A stretch of 64,000 nucleotides of DNA, taken from contig CABURU010000002.1 of assembly GCA_902494085.1 (NCBI GenBank), forward strand, positions 62,001 through 126,000, read 5' to 3'. The translations under genes were made by a program, and so were the position numbers. The stretch's first letter is position 1. Every line of letters starts with the position of its first letter. This document shows, in pieces, positions 24,259 through 32,869 of this stretch. Under the pieces are notes generated by a model. That model had not been told where the DNA came from and did not search any database. It saw only the letters and a list, made by a program, of their open reading frames with translations. The DNA is from an uncultured Collinsella sp. GTDB taxonomy: Bacteria; Actinomycetota; Coriobacteriia; Coriobacteriales; Coriobacteriaceae.

Positions 24259-26262
24259 TTAGACCAGGCGGGCGTTGATCGTCTTGGCGATCTCGGCGGC
24301 GTCGGTGGAACCCTTGACGGTGGCACGGAAGTCCTCGTCCATGAGCGCCTCGGCGACCTTGGACAGGATCTTGAGGTGCGTGGTACCAGCCTGTGCACCC
24401 GGGATGAGCAGGGCGATGGCCACGTTGACGGGAGCGCCGTCCATGGTGTCCCAACCGGTCACGCCGGACTCGTCCTTGACGACGATAACGGCAGCCTCGG
24501 TAATGGCGTCGGACTTGGCATGCGGGATGGCGAAGCCCTCCATCATACCCGTGGTGCCCTCGGACTCGCGGGCCAGGAAGGCGTTCATCACGGCGTCGGC
24601 GTCGCCGGCGATACCGGCCTTGACGGCCTGGTTGGAGACAAAGCTCAGGGCCTCGTCACGAGAAGCGAAGTCCTCGGCGACAAAGACGTTCTCGACCTTC
24701 ACGAAGTCGGAAGCCTCGGCCTTGGGGGCCTCGACAGCAGCAGCCTTAGGGGCCTCAGCCGGCTTGGCTGCAGGAGCGGCCTTCTGGTTCTTCTCGAAGT
24801 CATACTTCTTGAAGGCCACGAACAGGATGCCACCGACCACAGCGCCGATGAGGATAGCGAGGACCCACAGCGGACCGTTCTCGACAACGGGCAGGACCAG
24901 GAAGCCACCGTGGGGCGCCGGATCGTGAACGTTGAACATAATGGTCAGGATCGAAGCGATGGAGGAACCGAGCATCATGATGGGCATGACGGGCCAGATG
25001 TTCTTGGTCATGAACGGAATGGCGCCCTCGGTGATGTGGGTGCAACCAAGGATGAGGTTGACGACACCGGCATCGTGATCCTCCTGGCTGAAGTACTTCT
25101 TGCCGACAACGACGGCGAAGGTGGTGATCAGCGGCGGAACGATGCAGGCGGCGGAGACGGCAGCCATGAAGTTGGTGCCGAAGTTGTAGGTATCGGTGCC
25201 GACACCGGCAGCCAGAGCCTCAGTGAGCATAGCGGTACCGGTGACGTAAGCAGCCTTGTTGACCGGGCCGCCCATGTCAAAGGCGCACATGCAGCCGATG
25301 GCAAGACCCAGAACAACGGCGCCAGAGGCGGACAGGCCCTTGAGGAAGTCCATCATGGCGGTGTTGATGGCAGCCATGGGGCCGGAGATGCCGAGCATGA
25401 CCAGACCGACGATGGCGGTCGAGAACAGCGGGTACAGGAAGATAGCCTTGAGGCCGTCCAGGTTCTTGGGCAGACCGGCAAAAACCTTCTCGAGCAGCAG
25501 GATGACATAGCCAGCGAGGAAGCCGCCGACGATGCCGCCCAGGAAGCCGAAGCCCACGCCAGCACCACCGGCGTCGATCATGCCGGTATCGGCGTTAACG
25601 GGCAGGCCCTGGATGGCGATCATACCGGCAACGAAACCGGGGACGAGCGCCGGACGCTTGCCGATGGACTCGGCGATGTAAGCGGAGAGCACCGGAACCA
25701 TGAGGTTCATGGCGATGCCGCCGATGATCTTGAGCATCGCGGCAAAGGTGTTGTAGTCGGAAGCCGTCGAATCGAAGGACGTAATGCCCCACAGGAACGA
25801 GACGGCGGTCAGAACACCACCGGCGACGACGAAGACCAGCATGTGGCTGACGCCATTCATGAGGTGCTTGTAGATGACGTGACCGATGGACTCCTTCTCC
25901 TCGACCTCGTCCTCGACATCGGCGGAAGCGGCAACCGTGTCGTCGCCCTTGGCGGCGAGCGCGCGGTCGATCAGCTTACCGGCAGCCTCGACAGACAGGG
26001 CCTTGGAAACACCGACGGAAACCATGGGCTTACCGGCGAAACGCTCAGCCTGGACATCCTTATCGGCTGCCACGACGACGGCCTTGGCGCCAGCGATCTC
26101 GCTCTTGGTGAGCTCGTTCTCGACACCGACCTGGCCATGAGTCTCGACCTTAATGGTCAGACCTCGCTCGGCAGCTGCCTTCTCCAGCGCCTCCTTCGCC
26201 ATGAAGGTGTGCGCAATGCCGGTCGGGCAACCGGTCGCGGCGATGATGTCAAACTTAGCCAT
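24259..26262 (-). CDS. fruA: PTS fructose transporter, EIIB-EIIC-EIIA fusion
   Basis: A 667-residue single-chain fructose permease that imports and phosphorylates fructose. The order is EIIB (residues ~1-100, phosphocysteine in ATGCPTGIAHT at residue 12), EIIC (~130-485, about nine to ten membrane helices, with CTHITEGAIPF) and EIIA (~520-667, phosphohistidine in GFAIPHAKSDA). An Ala/Pro/Lys-rich linker precedes EIIA. The more usual order is EIIA-B-C; having EIIA last is a known variant. It is divergent from an RpiR-type regulator. Confidence 0.93.
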   Translation of the reverse strand: MAKFDIIAATGCPTGIAHTFMAKEALEKAAAERGLTIKVETHGQVGVENELTKSEIAGAKAVVVAADKDVQAERFAGKPMVSVGVSKALSVEAAGKLIDRALAAKGDDTVAASADVEDEVEEKESIGHVIYKHLMNGVSHMLVFVVAGGVLTAVSFLWGITSFDSTASDYNTFAAMLKIIGGIAMNLMVPVLSAYIAESIGKRPALVPGFVAGMIAIQGLPVNADTGMIDAGGAGVGFGFLGGIVGGFLAGYVILLLEKVFAGLPKNLDGLKAIFLYPLFSTAIVGLVMLGISGPMAAINTAMMDFLKGLSASGAVVLGLAIGCMCAFDMGGPVNKAAYVTGTAMLTEALAAGVGTDTYNFGTNFMAAVSAACIVPPLITTFAVVVGKKYFSQEDHDAGVVNLILGCTHITEGAIPFMTKNIWPVMPIMMLGSSIASILTIMFNVHDPAPHGGFLVLPVVENGPLWVLAILIGAVVGGILFVAFKKYDFEKNQKAAPAAKPAEAPKAAAVEAPKAEASDFVKVENVFVAEDFASRDEALSFVSNQAVKAGIAGDADAVMNAFLARESEGTTGMMEGFAIPHAKSDAITEAAVIVVKDESGVTGWDTMDGAPVNVAIALLIPGAQAGTTHLKILSKVAEALMDEDFRATVKGSTDAAEIAKTINARLV

Positions 26263-26389
26263 GTGTCCCTCCTTCTTGAGTACAGCGCCCGCGGGCGCTC
26301 CCCTATACGCGCTTCAATGCGCGTTTTTCCACACTTGAAAGATACCAACCTACCGTCCGCGTGAGAAGAGACAAGGCGCAATTCTCCGG

Positions 26390-26518
26390 TGAAAGGTTCT
26401 TTCATAACCGTAAACGGTAAGTGAAAGTTTACCATCAACACTTGAAACGGCAAGGTGTATCTTGTAATTGAAACTGCCCATATACTATGGCATGAAAAAC
26501 GAGTCCGATTTTCATGCC
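26390..26518. promoter_or_regulatory. Candidate operators between fruA and the RpiR-type regulator
   Basis: Three palindromes occupy the divergent region: TGAAAG-GTT-CTTTCA (26390-26404), ACCGT-AA-ACGGT (26407-26418), and GGCATGAAAA with TTTTCATGCC (26489-26498 and 26509-26518). RpiR-type regulators often bind TGAAA-type palindromes, so the first and third are plausible sites for the divergently encoded regulator; the third lies just before its ribosome binding site and could mediate autoregulation. Confidence 0.5.
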
Positions 26519-26533
26519 AACCAGGAGCCATCC

Positions 26534-27391
26534 ATGACCGATAGCAGCAAGAGCGCGCTCTCCCTTATTAGCACGCACAAAGGGTACAGCGAGTCCGAGC
26601 AGCGCATTGTCAACTATATCCTAGAGCACCAGTCCGAGGCGCCGCGCCTTACGGCCGCCCAGCTCTCACGAGCCGCTGCCACGTCCGAGGCGACGGTCTC
26701 GCGCTTTTGCCGCAAGCTGGGCTTTGGCAGCTTCCGCAGCTTTCAGTTTTCGTTGGCGCGCGACTTGGAGAGTCAGCGCAACGAGGGCCTGACCGACGAG
26801 GTCTCGCTCGACAACATGGAGCAGAGCCTTAAAAATATCCTCGCCGCCAAGGTGAGTGAGCTTAATGCGACCATCGACGGCATTGATCACGACACGTTGG
26901 CCGCTGTTGTGCACGCGCTTAAGAATGCCGGCGTTATTGAGTTCGCCGCCGTGGGCAATACGAACGCGGTCGCGCTCGATGCGACATTTAAGTTTTCACA
27001 GCTGGGCCTGCGCTGCATGGCGAGCACCATCAGCGAGACATCAATCGGCTTTGCGCTCACGTTACGCCCCGGCGACGTTATCGTGCTAATCTCGAACTCC
27101 GGCAAGTCGCGCCGTTTGAATCGCATGGCAAAAGCGGCTCGCGGCTGCGGCGCCACTGTAGTCGTCATCAGCAGCGACAGCAAATCTCCGCTTGCGCGCC
27201 TGGCCGACTACACCTTTAATACCGTCAATCACGAGGCGCTGCTGACAACGGGCGACTTCGCGTTCTCCAAGATGAGCGCCACGATGATCATAGAGGTTAT
27301 CTACAACTTCCTGCTGCCCGAAATTGAGGACGCCCGAGAGCACATCAGCTACTATGAGGAACTCATCCAGCCGGATAAGGTCGTGGAATAG
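26534..27391 (+). CDS. RpiR/MurR-family transcriptional regulator
   Basis: A 285-residue regulator with an N-terminal helix-turn-helix (residues ~20-75, including SRAAATSEATVSRFCRKLGF) and a C-terminal SIS sugar-phosphate-binding domain (~125-260, with VGNTNAVALD and LISNSGKSRRLN). It probably senses a phosphosugar made by the adjacent fructose PTS and controls fruA-ptsHI-fruK. ATG 26534 has a clear AGGAG site; an upstream ATG would extend over the palindromic operator. Confidence 0.9.
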   Translation: MTDSSKSALSLISTHKGYSESEQRIVNYILEHQSEAPRLTAAQLSRAAATSEATVSRFCRKLGFGSFRSFQFSLARDLESQRNEGLTDEVSLDNMEQSLKNILAAKVSELNATIDGIDHDTLAAVVHALKNAGVIEFAAVGNTNAVALDATFKFSQLGLRCMASTISETSIGFALTLRPGDVIVLISNSGKSRRLNRMAKAARGCGATVVVISSDSKSPLARLADYTFNTVNHEALLTTGDFAFSKMSATMIIEVIYNFLLPEIEDAREHISYYEELIQPDKVVE

Positions 27392-27419
27392 ACATTTTGG
27401 CGAGCCGACAAACACCACT

Positions 27420-27581
27420 CGCCACGAAACCGGCCCATCTACTACGTTTTATCCGTATGGCCCAACCACATACCAAAAATAGAAAAAACCGCAGGCATTC
27501 TACCTGCGGTTTTCTTTTTGCAATTCTTGGCGTGCCTGCCAATAGCCTATTAAACGTAGTAGATAGGCCGGTTTCGTGGCG
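27420..27581. repeat. Foldback element (family C) enclosing a terminator
   Basis: A 162-base element with 31-32 base inverted arms (27420-27451 and 27551-27581). The outer end reads CGCCACGAAACCGGCC on one strand and its complement on the other, with one mismatch and one single-base gap. The centre holds the bidirectional terminator. It has no coding capacity and occupies most of the gap between the rpiR-type gene and recN, which are convergent. Confidence 0.75.
27486..27519. terminator. Bidirectional terminator between the RpiR gene and recN
   Basis: AAACCGCAGG (27486-27495) pairs with CCTGCGGTTT (27503-27512), with A-rich sequence on the left and CTTTTT on the right. It can therefore stop both convergent transcripts. 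Confidence 0.85.
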
Positions 27582-27612
27582 GCCGGGCCGAACATACATG
27601 TAACGGCTCGGC

Positions 27613-29241
27613 CTAAGCACGCGCTTCTTCGAGCATCTGCTTTGCGTGGGCCAAGCTTGCCTCGGATTGATCGCCGCTCAGCATGCGGGCGATCTCGGCG
27701 GTACGGGCATCGCCGGTCACCTCGTCCAGGTGCGTCTGGGGAACATCGCCCGGCTCTTTACTGACCACGTAATGCTTGTCGGCCATGACCGCAACCTGCG
27801 CCAGGTGGGTTACGACAATGACCTGATGCGTGGCGGCAAGATCGGCCAGGACACCGGCCAGCGCACGGGCGGTGGAGCCGCCGACACCGGCATCGACCTC
27901 GTCGAACACAAGCGTATCCACGCCGTCCGCGTTGCCGAGGACGACCTTGCTCGCCAGCATAACGCGGCTGAGCTCGCCACCCGACGCAATGCGGCGCAAG
28001 GGACGCGGTGTCAAGCCGGCGCCGCTGCGATACAAAAGCTCATAGCTCGAAGGACCCGCGGGTGTCCACTCAGCGCGAGGGAGATCGCGGGACTCCCAGA
28101 CCAGCTCAGCGCCGCCCATCTCCAGGCGTGCCATCTGACGACCCACCTCGTGACAAAAACGCGGGGCTGCCGTATTGCGCGCACGCTTGAGCGCCTTGGC
28201 GGCGGCGAACAGTTCATGCTCCGCCGCGCCAAGCGCTTCGCGTGCCTTCTTGATCTGCTCATCGCCATCGTCTACCAGCGACAACAGCTCTTGCGAGCGA
28301 TCGCGCATGGCAAACACGTCGTCCATGGAAGGACCCCACTGCCGCAGAAGTCCCTTTAGGTCGGAATACCGCTCGCGCATGCGGGCGAGCTCGCGAGGGT
28401 CAAACGCAACGCCATCGCGATAGGCACGCAGCTCGTTGGCGCAATCCTCAAGCGAAATGCAGGCGTCCGAAAGTGCGTCGGCGATGTCGCCCAGCTTGCG
28501 GTCGACGGCCGCCATGCGCGACAGCTCTGCCATGGCGCCGTTCACGGCATCGAGCGCTCCCCCTTCGGCAGCAAGCGATGCATGTGCCTCGTTGGCCGTC
28601 GCCACCAAGACCTCGGCGTGCTCCGAGCGCGGCAGCAACTCCTCGAGTTCCTCGTACTCGCCTGGCTTGGGGTCGACCTCGGCGATACGCTCGAGGGCAA
28701 AACGCGCTTCCTCGACGCGACTCCCCTGCGCGCGTGAGGCTTCCTCCACACGGCGAAGCTCCTTTGCAGCGGCACGCGAAGCCTTAAAGCAGGTGCGATA
28801 CTTCTCGAGCGCTTCGAGCGCCGCGCGCCCAGCCCAGGCATCAACCATGGCAACATGATGTGCCGGATCGAGCAAACGCTGGTGCTCGTGCTGGCCGCAA
28901 AGATCCATCATCACGCCGACGCGCTCGGAAAGCTCGCGCACGCTGGCGATGCGGCCGTCAATCTTGACGCGGCTGCGACCCTCGGCAGAAAGGCTGCGTT
29001 GAACGGTGAAGCCCTCCGTGTCGTGCGGGCCGTCGAACAGTCGCGCCTCGACGCTAGCGAGCGCCTCGCCCTCGCGCACCGTCGACGAATCCGCGCGCTC
29101 GCCCAAAATGAGCTTGAGCGCCGAGAGCAGTGCGGTCTTACCGGCACCGGTTTCTCCGGTCAGAACCGTTAGACCCGCGCTCGGAACCAACGTCGCCTCG
29201 CGAATGAGTGCAATATTGGAAACCTGCAGCTCATCGATCAT
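27613..29241 (-). CDS. recN: DNA repair protein RecN
   Basis: RecN is an SMC-like ATPase that acts in double-strand break repair. The 542-residue protein has Walker A (GETGAGKTAL) near residue 33 and the signature and Walker B region near the C-terminus (SGGELSRVMLA, then LVFDEVDAGVGG). The middle ~330 residues form the coiled-coil part. ATG 29241 follows a GGAG site at good spacing and overlaps the end of nadK by 11 bases; an upstream ATG at 29253 is less likely. Confidence 0.93.
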   Translation of the reverse strand: MIDELQVSNIALIREATLVPSAGLTVLTGETGAGKTALLSALKLILGERADSSTVREGEALASVEARLFDGPHDTEGFTVQRSLSAEGRSRVKIDGRIASVRELSERVGVMMDLCGQHEHQRLLDPAHHVAMVDAWAGRAALEALEKYRTCFKASRAAAKELRRVEEASRAQGSRVEEARFALERIAEVDPKPGEYEELEELLPRSEHAEVLVATANEAHASLAAEGGALDAVNGAMAELSRMAAVDRKLGDIADALSDACISLEDCANELRAYRDGVAFDPRELARMRERYSDLKGLLRQWGPSMDDVFAMRDRSQELLSLVDDGDEQIKKAREALGAAEHELFAAAKALKRARNTAAPRFCHEVGRQMARLEMGGAELVWESRDLPRAEWTPAGPSSYELLYRSGAGLTPRPLRRIASGGELSRVMLASKVVLGNADGVDTLVFDEVDAGVGGSTARALAGVLADLAATHQVIVVTHLAQVAVMADKHYVVSKEPGDVPQTHLDEVTGDARTAEIARMLSGDQSEASLAHAKQMLEEARA

Positions 29242-30091
29242 GGCGCACTCCATAGAACACGCGGCTCACCGAGTTATAGAAGCTCTCGGGGCCATAATCC
29301 AGCAGCAGCACATCGCCGGGACCGCGACGCACAGCCACGCTCTCGACCGTGCCGTCGCAGGTAATAAACTGTCCGTCGATAGCGATGGCAGGCACACTCG
29401 GGCGGTCGTCGGACATGAAGATCTCGACGACATCGCTTGGCGAGGTCAAGAAGGCGCGAGCCTGAATAGTATGCGGAGCGATGGGCACGCAAACCATACC
29501 CGTGTAATCGGGGCTCACGATAGGGCCGCCGGCGGAAAGCGCATAGCCCGTAGAGCCGGTCGCCGTGGACACAACAACACCGTCACCGCGCAGGCGATCG
29601 ATATGATGGCCGGACACCGTGATGTCGAACTCGACCATATCGGACAGGGGTCCGCGCGTAAGCGCCATATCGTTGAGGGCAAACGTGCGAACGACGTCCT
29701 TCGTGCCGTCATCGCGCACCGAAACGATATCCGCGGCGATGGTGGCGCGGCGGCTCACGTGGAGCTCACCGGACAGGGCATCGCTCACAACCTGCAAAAT
29801 ATCGCGTTCCTCGGGACTGGCCGCCGTCAAAAAGCCCAGGTGACCATAAGAAAGCCCCAAAATGGGAATCTCACGGTAATTGAGGATACGGGCGGCGCGC
29901 AGCAACGTGCCGTCGCCGCCGAGCGTAATGACTAGGTCGGCATCGTCAACATCGGGCGTGCTCTGAATCTTGGAGCGCTGGTCGGCAGCCCATGCGACCT
30001 CATAGCCTTGGCGCGAAAGCCAAAGCTCGAGCATCAGACCGCTCTCGACCGCCTCTTGCTTGTAGTAATTGGGAACCAGAAAGACCTTCAT
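29231..30091 (-). CDS. nadK: NAD kinase
   Basis: NadK phosphorylates NAD to NADP. The 286-residue enzyme carries the GGDGT motif (ITLGGDGTLLRAAR near residue 58), the LNDMAL block near residue 140 and the glycine-rich TATGSTGYALSAGGPI segment near residue 176. It overlaps tlyA upstream by 4 bases and recN downstream by 11, consistent with the nusB-xseB-tlyA-nadK-recN operon arrangement common in Gram-positive bacteria. Confidence 0.95.
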   Translation of the reverse strand: MKVFLVPNYYKQEAVESGLMLELWLSRQGYEVAWAADQRSKIQSTPDVDDADLVITLGGDGTLLRAARILNYREIPILGLSYGHLGFLTAASPEERDILQVVSDALSGELHVSRRATIAADIVSVRDDGTKDVVRTFALNDMALTRGPLSDMVEFDITVSGHHIDRLRGDGVVVSTATGSTGYALSAGGPIVSPDYTGMVCVPIAPHTIQARAFLTSPSDVVEIFMSDDRPSVPAIAIDGQFITCDGTVESVAVRRGPGDVLLLDYGPESFYNSVSRVFYGVRHDR

Positions 30092-30900
30092 AGCGTTGCA
30101 GCTTTCTCGCTCAAAGCCGATACCTGGGATTGCAACTCGTCATCGGAGCGCTCGCCGGGGACAAACCTCGTGCCGTACAGGAAAAACTCAACATTGCCCT
30201 TGGCGCCATGGATGGGTGATACGCACACGTCGACCGGGAAGAGGCCCTTTGCGGCGAACAGCTCAATCACCGCAACGAGCGTATCGCGGCGGACGGCGGG
30301 GTCGGTTACGATACCGCCCTCGCCCACCAGCGCAGCCGGCGCCTCAAACTGTGGCTTTACGAGCGTGCAAAACGAACCTGAAGGCTTCAGACACGCCAGC
30401 ACGGAGTCGATGATGTTCGCGATGCTGGTAAACGACACGTCGCACACGGCGAGGTCAATAGCGCCGCCGTAGCCGAGCTCGGGCAACTGCGTCACATTCG
30501 TGCGTTCATGGAGCGTCACGCGATCGTCTTGGCGCAGCGACCAGTCAAACTGGGCACGGCCCACGTCGACCGAGACAACGGTCGCGGCGCCGCGCTTGAG
30601 CAGGCAATCAGTAAAGCCGCCCGTGGAGCAGCCCACATCGAGGCAAGCAAGGTCCGTCGGATCAATCCCAAACGCATCGAGCGCACCCTCGAGCTTAAGG
30701 CCGCCGCGCCCAACGTACGGAATGCGCCCCTTAACGTGCAGCGGCAGGCCCGGCGTCACCTTGAGCCCCGGGGAGGTTAAACGCTCACCGCCACTCGAAA
30801 CCAAGCCGGCCATAAGAGTGCGAAGGGCATCCGCGCGATCGGCGCAGATGCCCTGTGAAATCAGTTCGTCATCGAGACGCACGCGTTTCATGAATGCCAT
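30088..30900 (-). CDS. tlyA: TlyA-type rRNA 2'-O-methyltransferase
   Basis: A 270-residue protein with an S4 RNA-binding domain (residues ~4-60) and a FtsJ-like methyltransferase domain (~70-260; SAM loop LDVGCSTGGFTDCLLKRGA, later LVKPQFEA). TlyA methylates 16S and 23S rRNA and affects capreomycin sensitivity in mycobacteria. The ATG at 30900 overlaps the xseB stop as TGATG. A second ATG at 30891 (MKRVRLDD) is also possible. Confidence 0.9.
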   Translation of the reverse strand: MAFMKRVRLDDELISQGICADRADALRTLMAGLVSSGGERLTSPGLKVTPGLPLHVKGRIPYVGRGGLKLEGALDAFGIDPTDLACLDVGCSTGGFTDCLLKRGAATVVSVDVGRAQFDWSLRQDDRVTLHERTNVTQLPELGYGGAIDLAVCDVSFTSIANIIDSVLACLKPSGSFCTLVKPQFEAPAALVGEGGIVTDPAVRRDTLVAVIELFAAKGLFPVDVCVSPIHGAKGNVEFFLYGTRFVPGERSDDELQSQVSALSEKAATL

Positions 30901-31166
30901 CAACCATTCGTATCCGGGGATGCAGTCTGTCTATCTTGGGACTCGTTTGCCGCATCCTCATCGTATTCCTGCTCGAGCTTGTCGGCCTCACGCGGCGTCA
31001 GCTCAAACTTGTCGACCATATCGACCGCACGAGAACCCAGCTCAATCGCCTCGTCAAACAAATCGAGCGAACGCTCCAAGGACGTATCCTTGGAGCGAAC
31101 GGTGGCGATAATCTGGTCCAGGCGATCCGAGATCTCATCGAAGTTGCGGACGGAACCCTCTGGCAT
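30900..31166 (-). CDS. xseB: Exodeoxyribonuclease VII small subunit
   Basis: An 88-residue protein with the XseB helical pattern (FDEISDRLDQIIATVRS, then SLERSLDLFDEAIEL near residues 28-42) and an acidic tail. It binds the large subunit XseA in exonuclease VII. XseA is not next to it here: the upstream gene is nusB and downstream is tlyA. The start overlaps nothing but follows nusB by 2 bases. Confidence 0.9.
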   Translation of the reverse strand: MPEGSVRNFDEISDRLDQIIATVRSKDTSLERSLDLFDEAIELGSRAVDMVDKFELTPREADKLEQEYDEDAANESQDRQTASPDTNG

Positions 31167-31168
31167 GG

Positions 31169-31756
31169 CTACTCCTCGACGGAGTCGGCCTCGACGGCCT
31201 CAGCAGCGTCCGCATCCTCGGCAAGTACACCGGCGGCAGCCTGAGCGGCAGCGACCTTGGCGGCCGCCTCGGCAGCCTGTGCCTCCTCGCGAGCGCGATC
31301 CTCGGCCAACAGCTCTTGGTACAGGTCCTCGCCCGGCAGCTCCTCGCTACGAGCGATCTTGCCCAGCACGCCGTTGACGAACGAAGCGGACTGGTCGGTG
31401 CCATAGGCCTTGGCAAGCTCGACGGCCTCGTTGATTACGATGGCGTCCGAGACCTCCTCGTCGGTGAGGAAGCGCATCTCATAGACGGCGATACGCAGCA
31501 AATTGCGGTCGGCGCCGGGCATGCGCATAAGATCCCAGTTCTTGGCGACGGCGCGCAGGGCACAGTCGATACGATCGATATGCTCGTAGGCACCGCGGCA
31601 AAGCTCCAGCGCATAGGGGTCGAGGGGACCCTTCGAGATCAGGAAATCGCCCTCGAGGACGCGCTCGAGCGGACTGTCCGTGGCCTCGGCCTGGAACAGC
31701 AACTGTAGCGCCTGACTGCGGGCAAGCGTGCGCCCGCGATAAACCTTAAGGCTCAA
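31169..31756 (-). CDS. nusB: Transcription antitermination factor NusB
   Basis: NusB binds boxA RNA with ribosomal protein S10 in rRNA antitermination. Residues ~8-145 form the helical NusB domain (RSQALQLLFQAEAT, DRNLLRIAVYEMRF, VINEAVELAKAYG, SFVNGVLGKIAR). Residues ~150-195 are an unusual Ala/Glu-rich acidic tail that lies outside the family domain. It sits between an Asp23-type gene and xseB with 2-3 base gaps. Confidence 0.93.
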   Translation of the reverse strand: MSLKVYRGRTLARSQALQLLFQAEATDSPLERVLEGDFLISKGPLDPYALELCRGAYEHIDRIDCALRAVAKNWDLMRMPGADRNLLRIAVYEMRFLTDEEVSDAIVINEAVELAKAYGTDQSASFVNGVLGKIARSEELPGEDLYQELLAEDRAREEAQAAEAAAKVAAAQAAAGVLAEDADAAEAVEADSVEE

Positions 31757-31759
31757 AGG

Positions 31760-32122
31760 TTACTCCTTGGGGAAAACGAGACCGTCGATGCAAACGTCAA
31801 CGCGCTCGACCTCGACGCCCACCTGAGCATCGATGGCAGCGACCACGGCGGCGCGAACGGCCTCGGCGAGCTTCTTGAACGGATAGCCAAAGAACACCAC
31901 GACACGCACGGTGAGTGCGAGCTTGTCGCCGACGACCTCGGCCTCGACCGCCGGCTCGGAAGCCGGGGCCTTGGACGAGAGCATCATGGAGACAAGGTTG
32001 GTGGCAAGGTCCTTGACGCCAACGGAGGCGATGCCCTCGACATCCGACACGGCGCGCGAGACGATGGCGGTCAGAACATCGGGCGAAATGCCGATGCCGT
32101 CAATCTTGATTTCCTGGGGCAT
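31760..32122 (-). CDS. Asp23/Gls24 family envelope stress protein
   Basis: A 120-residue Asp23-family protein (GISPDVLTAIVSRAVSDVEGIASVGV at the N-terminus and the beta-strand region VRVVVFFGYPFKKLAEAV near residue 75). Members are envelope-associated stress proteins in Gram-positive bacteria, and a copy next to nusB is common. It lies 24 bases downstream of efp and 3 bases upstream of nusB. Confidence 0.88.
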   Translation of the reverse strand: MPQEIKIDGIGISPDVLTAIVSRAVSDVEGIASVGVKDLATNLVSMMLSSKAPASEPAVEAEVVGDKLALTVRVVVFFGYPFKKLAEAVRAAVVAAIDAQVGVEVERVDVCIDGLVFPKE

Positions 32123-32146
32123 GAGTCCTCCTAGAAGAGTTGGTTG

Positions 32147-32710
32147 CTAGACGCGGGAGACGAACTTGCCGTCGCGGGTGTCAACCTTGATGACCTCGCC
32201 CTCGTTGAGGTACATGGGGACCTGGATGACAGCGCCGGTGTCAATCGTGGCCGGCTTGGTGGAACCCTGGACGGTGTCGCCCTTAAAGCCCGGGTCGGTC
32301 TGGACGATGGTGGTCTCGATGAACATCGGCGGCGTCACGCCCATGAGCTCATCGTCGGCGAAGAGCAGCTGGCAGATGTCGTTCTCGCGCAGCCACTTGG
32401 AGTTCTCGCCCACCATGTCCTCGGGAACGGGAACCTGCTCATAGGTCTCGTTGTCCATGAAGATGTAGTCAGCGCCATCGTTGTAGAGGTACTGGAACTC
32501 ACGGGTGGTGAGCATGACGCTCTCGAACTTGGTGCCGGCGTTGCAGGTGTTCTCGACGACGCGGCCGCTCTTGATGTCGCGGGTCTTGTAGCGCACAAAC
32601 GCGCCACCCTTGCCCGGCTTGACATGCTGGAACTCGACGATGGTGTAGACCTTGTCCTTAATGCGGAGACCGAGGCCGTTCTTGAAGTCGGCGGTAGAAA
32701 TGGTAGGCAT
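32147..32710 (-). CDS. efp: Translation elongation factor P
   Basis: EF-P relieves ribosome stalling at polyproline. The 187-residue protein has the three-domain EF-P layout. The exposed loop is HVKPGKGGAFVRYK near residues 27-40, with a lysine at the position that is modified in other bacteria. The C-terminal domain ends VIKVDTRDGKFVSRV. ATG 32710 (MPTISTADFKNG) has an AAAGG site. The mltG product in this window has a Pro/Gln-rich N-terminus, although it lacks long proline runs. Confidence 0.95.
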   Translation of the reverse strand: MPTISTADFKNGLGLRIKDKVYTIVEFQHVKPGKGGAFVRYKTRDIKSGRVVENTCNAGTKFESVMLTTREFQYLYNDGADYIFMDNETYEQVPVPEDMVGENSKWLRENDICQLLFADDELMGVTPPMFIETTIVQTDPGFKGDTVQGSTKPATIDTGAVIQVPMYLNEGEVIKVDTRDGKFVSRV

Positions 32711-32816
32711 AGCGACCTTTCTTGTTATGGGCAGAACGCACAAGCGTCCAAATTACATACGACCGAAATTATACACTTGCAGACGGCGCCTGCAGCGAGC
32801 GCATAAAAAGAGAACG

Positions 32817-32848
32817 CGGGGCGCCCGAATTGCTCCGGACGCCCCGCC
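32817..32848 (-). terminator. Terminator of pepP
   Basis: GCGGGGCGCCCG (32817-32828) pairs with CGGACGCCCCGC (32837-32848), with one mismatch, followed on the minus strand by TTCTCTTTTT. It separates pepP from efp. Confidence 0.8.
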
Positions 32849-32869
32849 CCAAAAATCTATCGAAATGGG

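Noticed and set aside
24376..26364. 662-codon plus-strand frame opposite fruA
   Set aside because: Asp/Gly-rich low-complexity translation that is the shadow of the EIIBCA gene; no ribosome binding site or domains.
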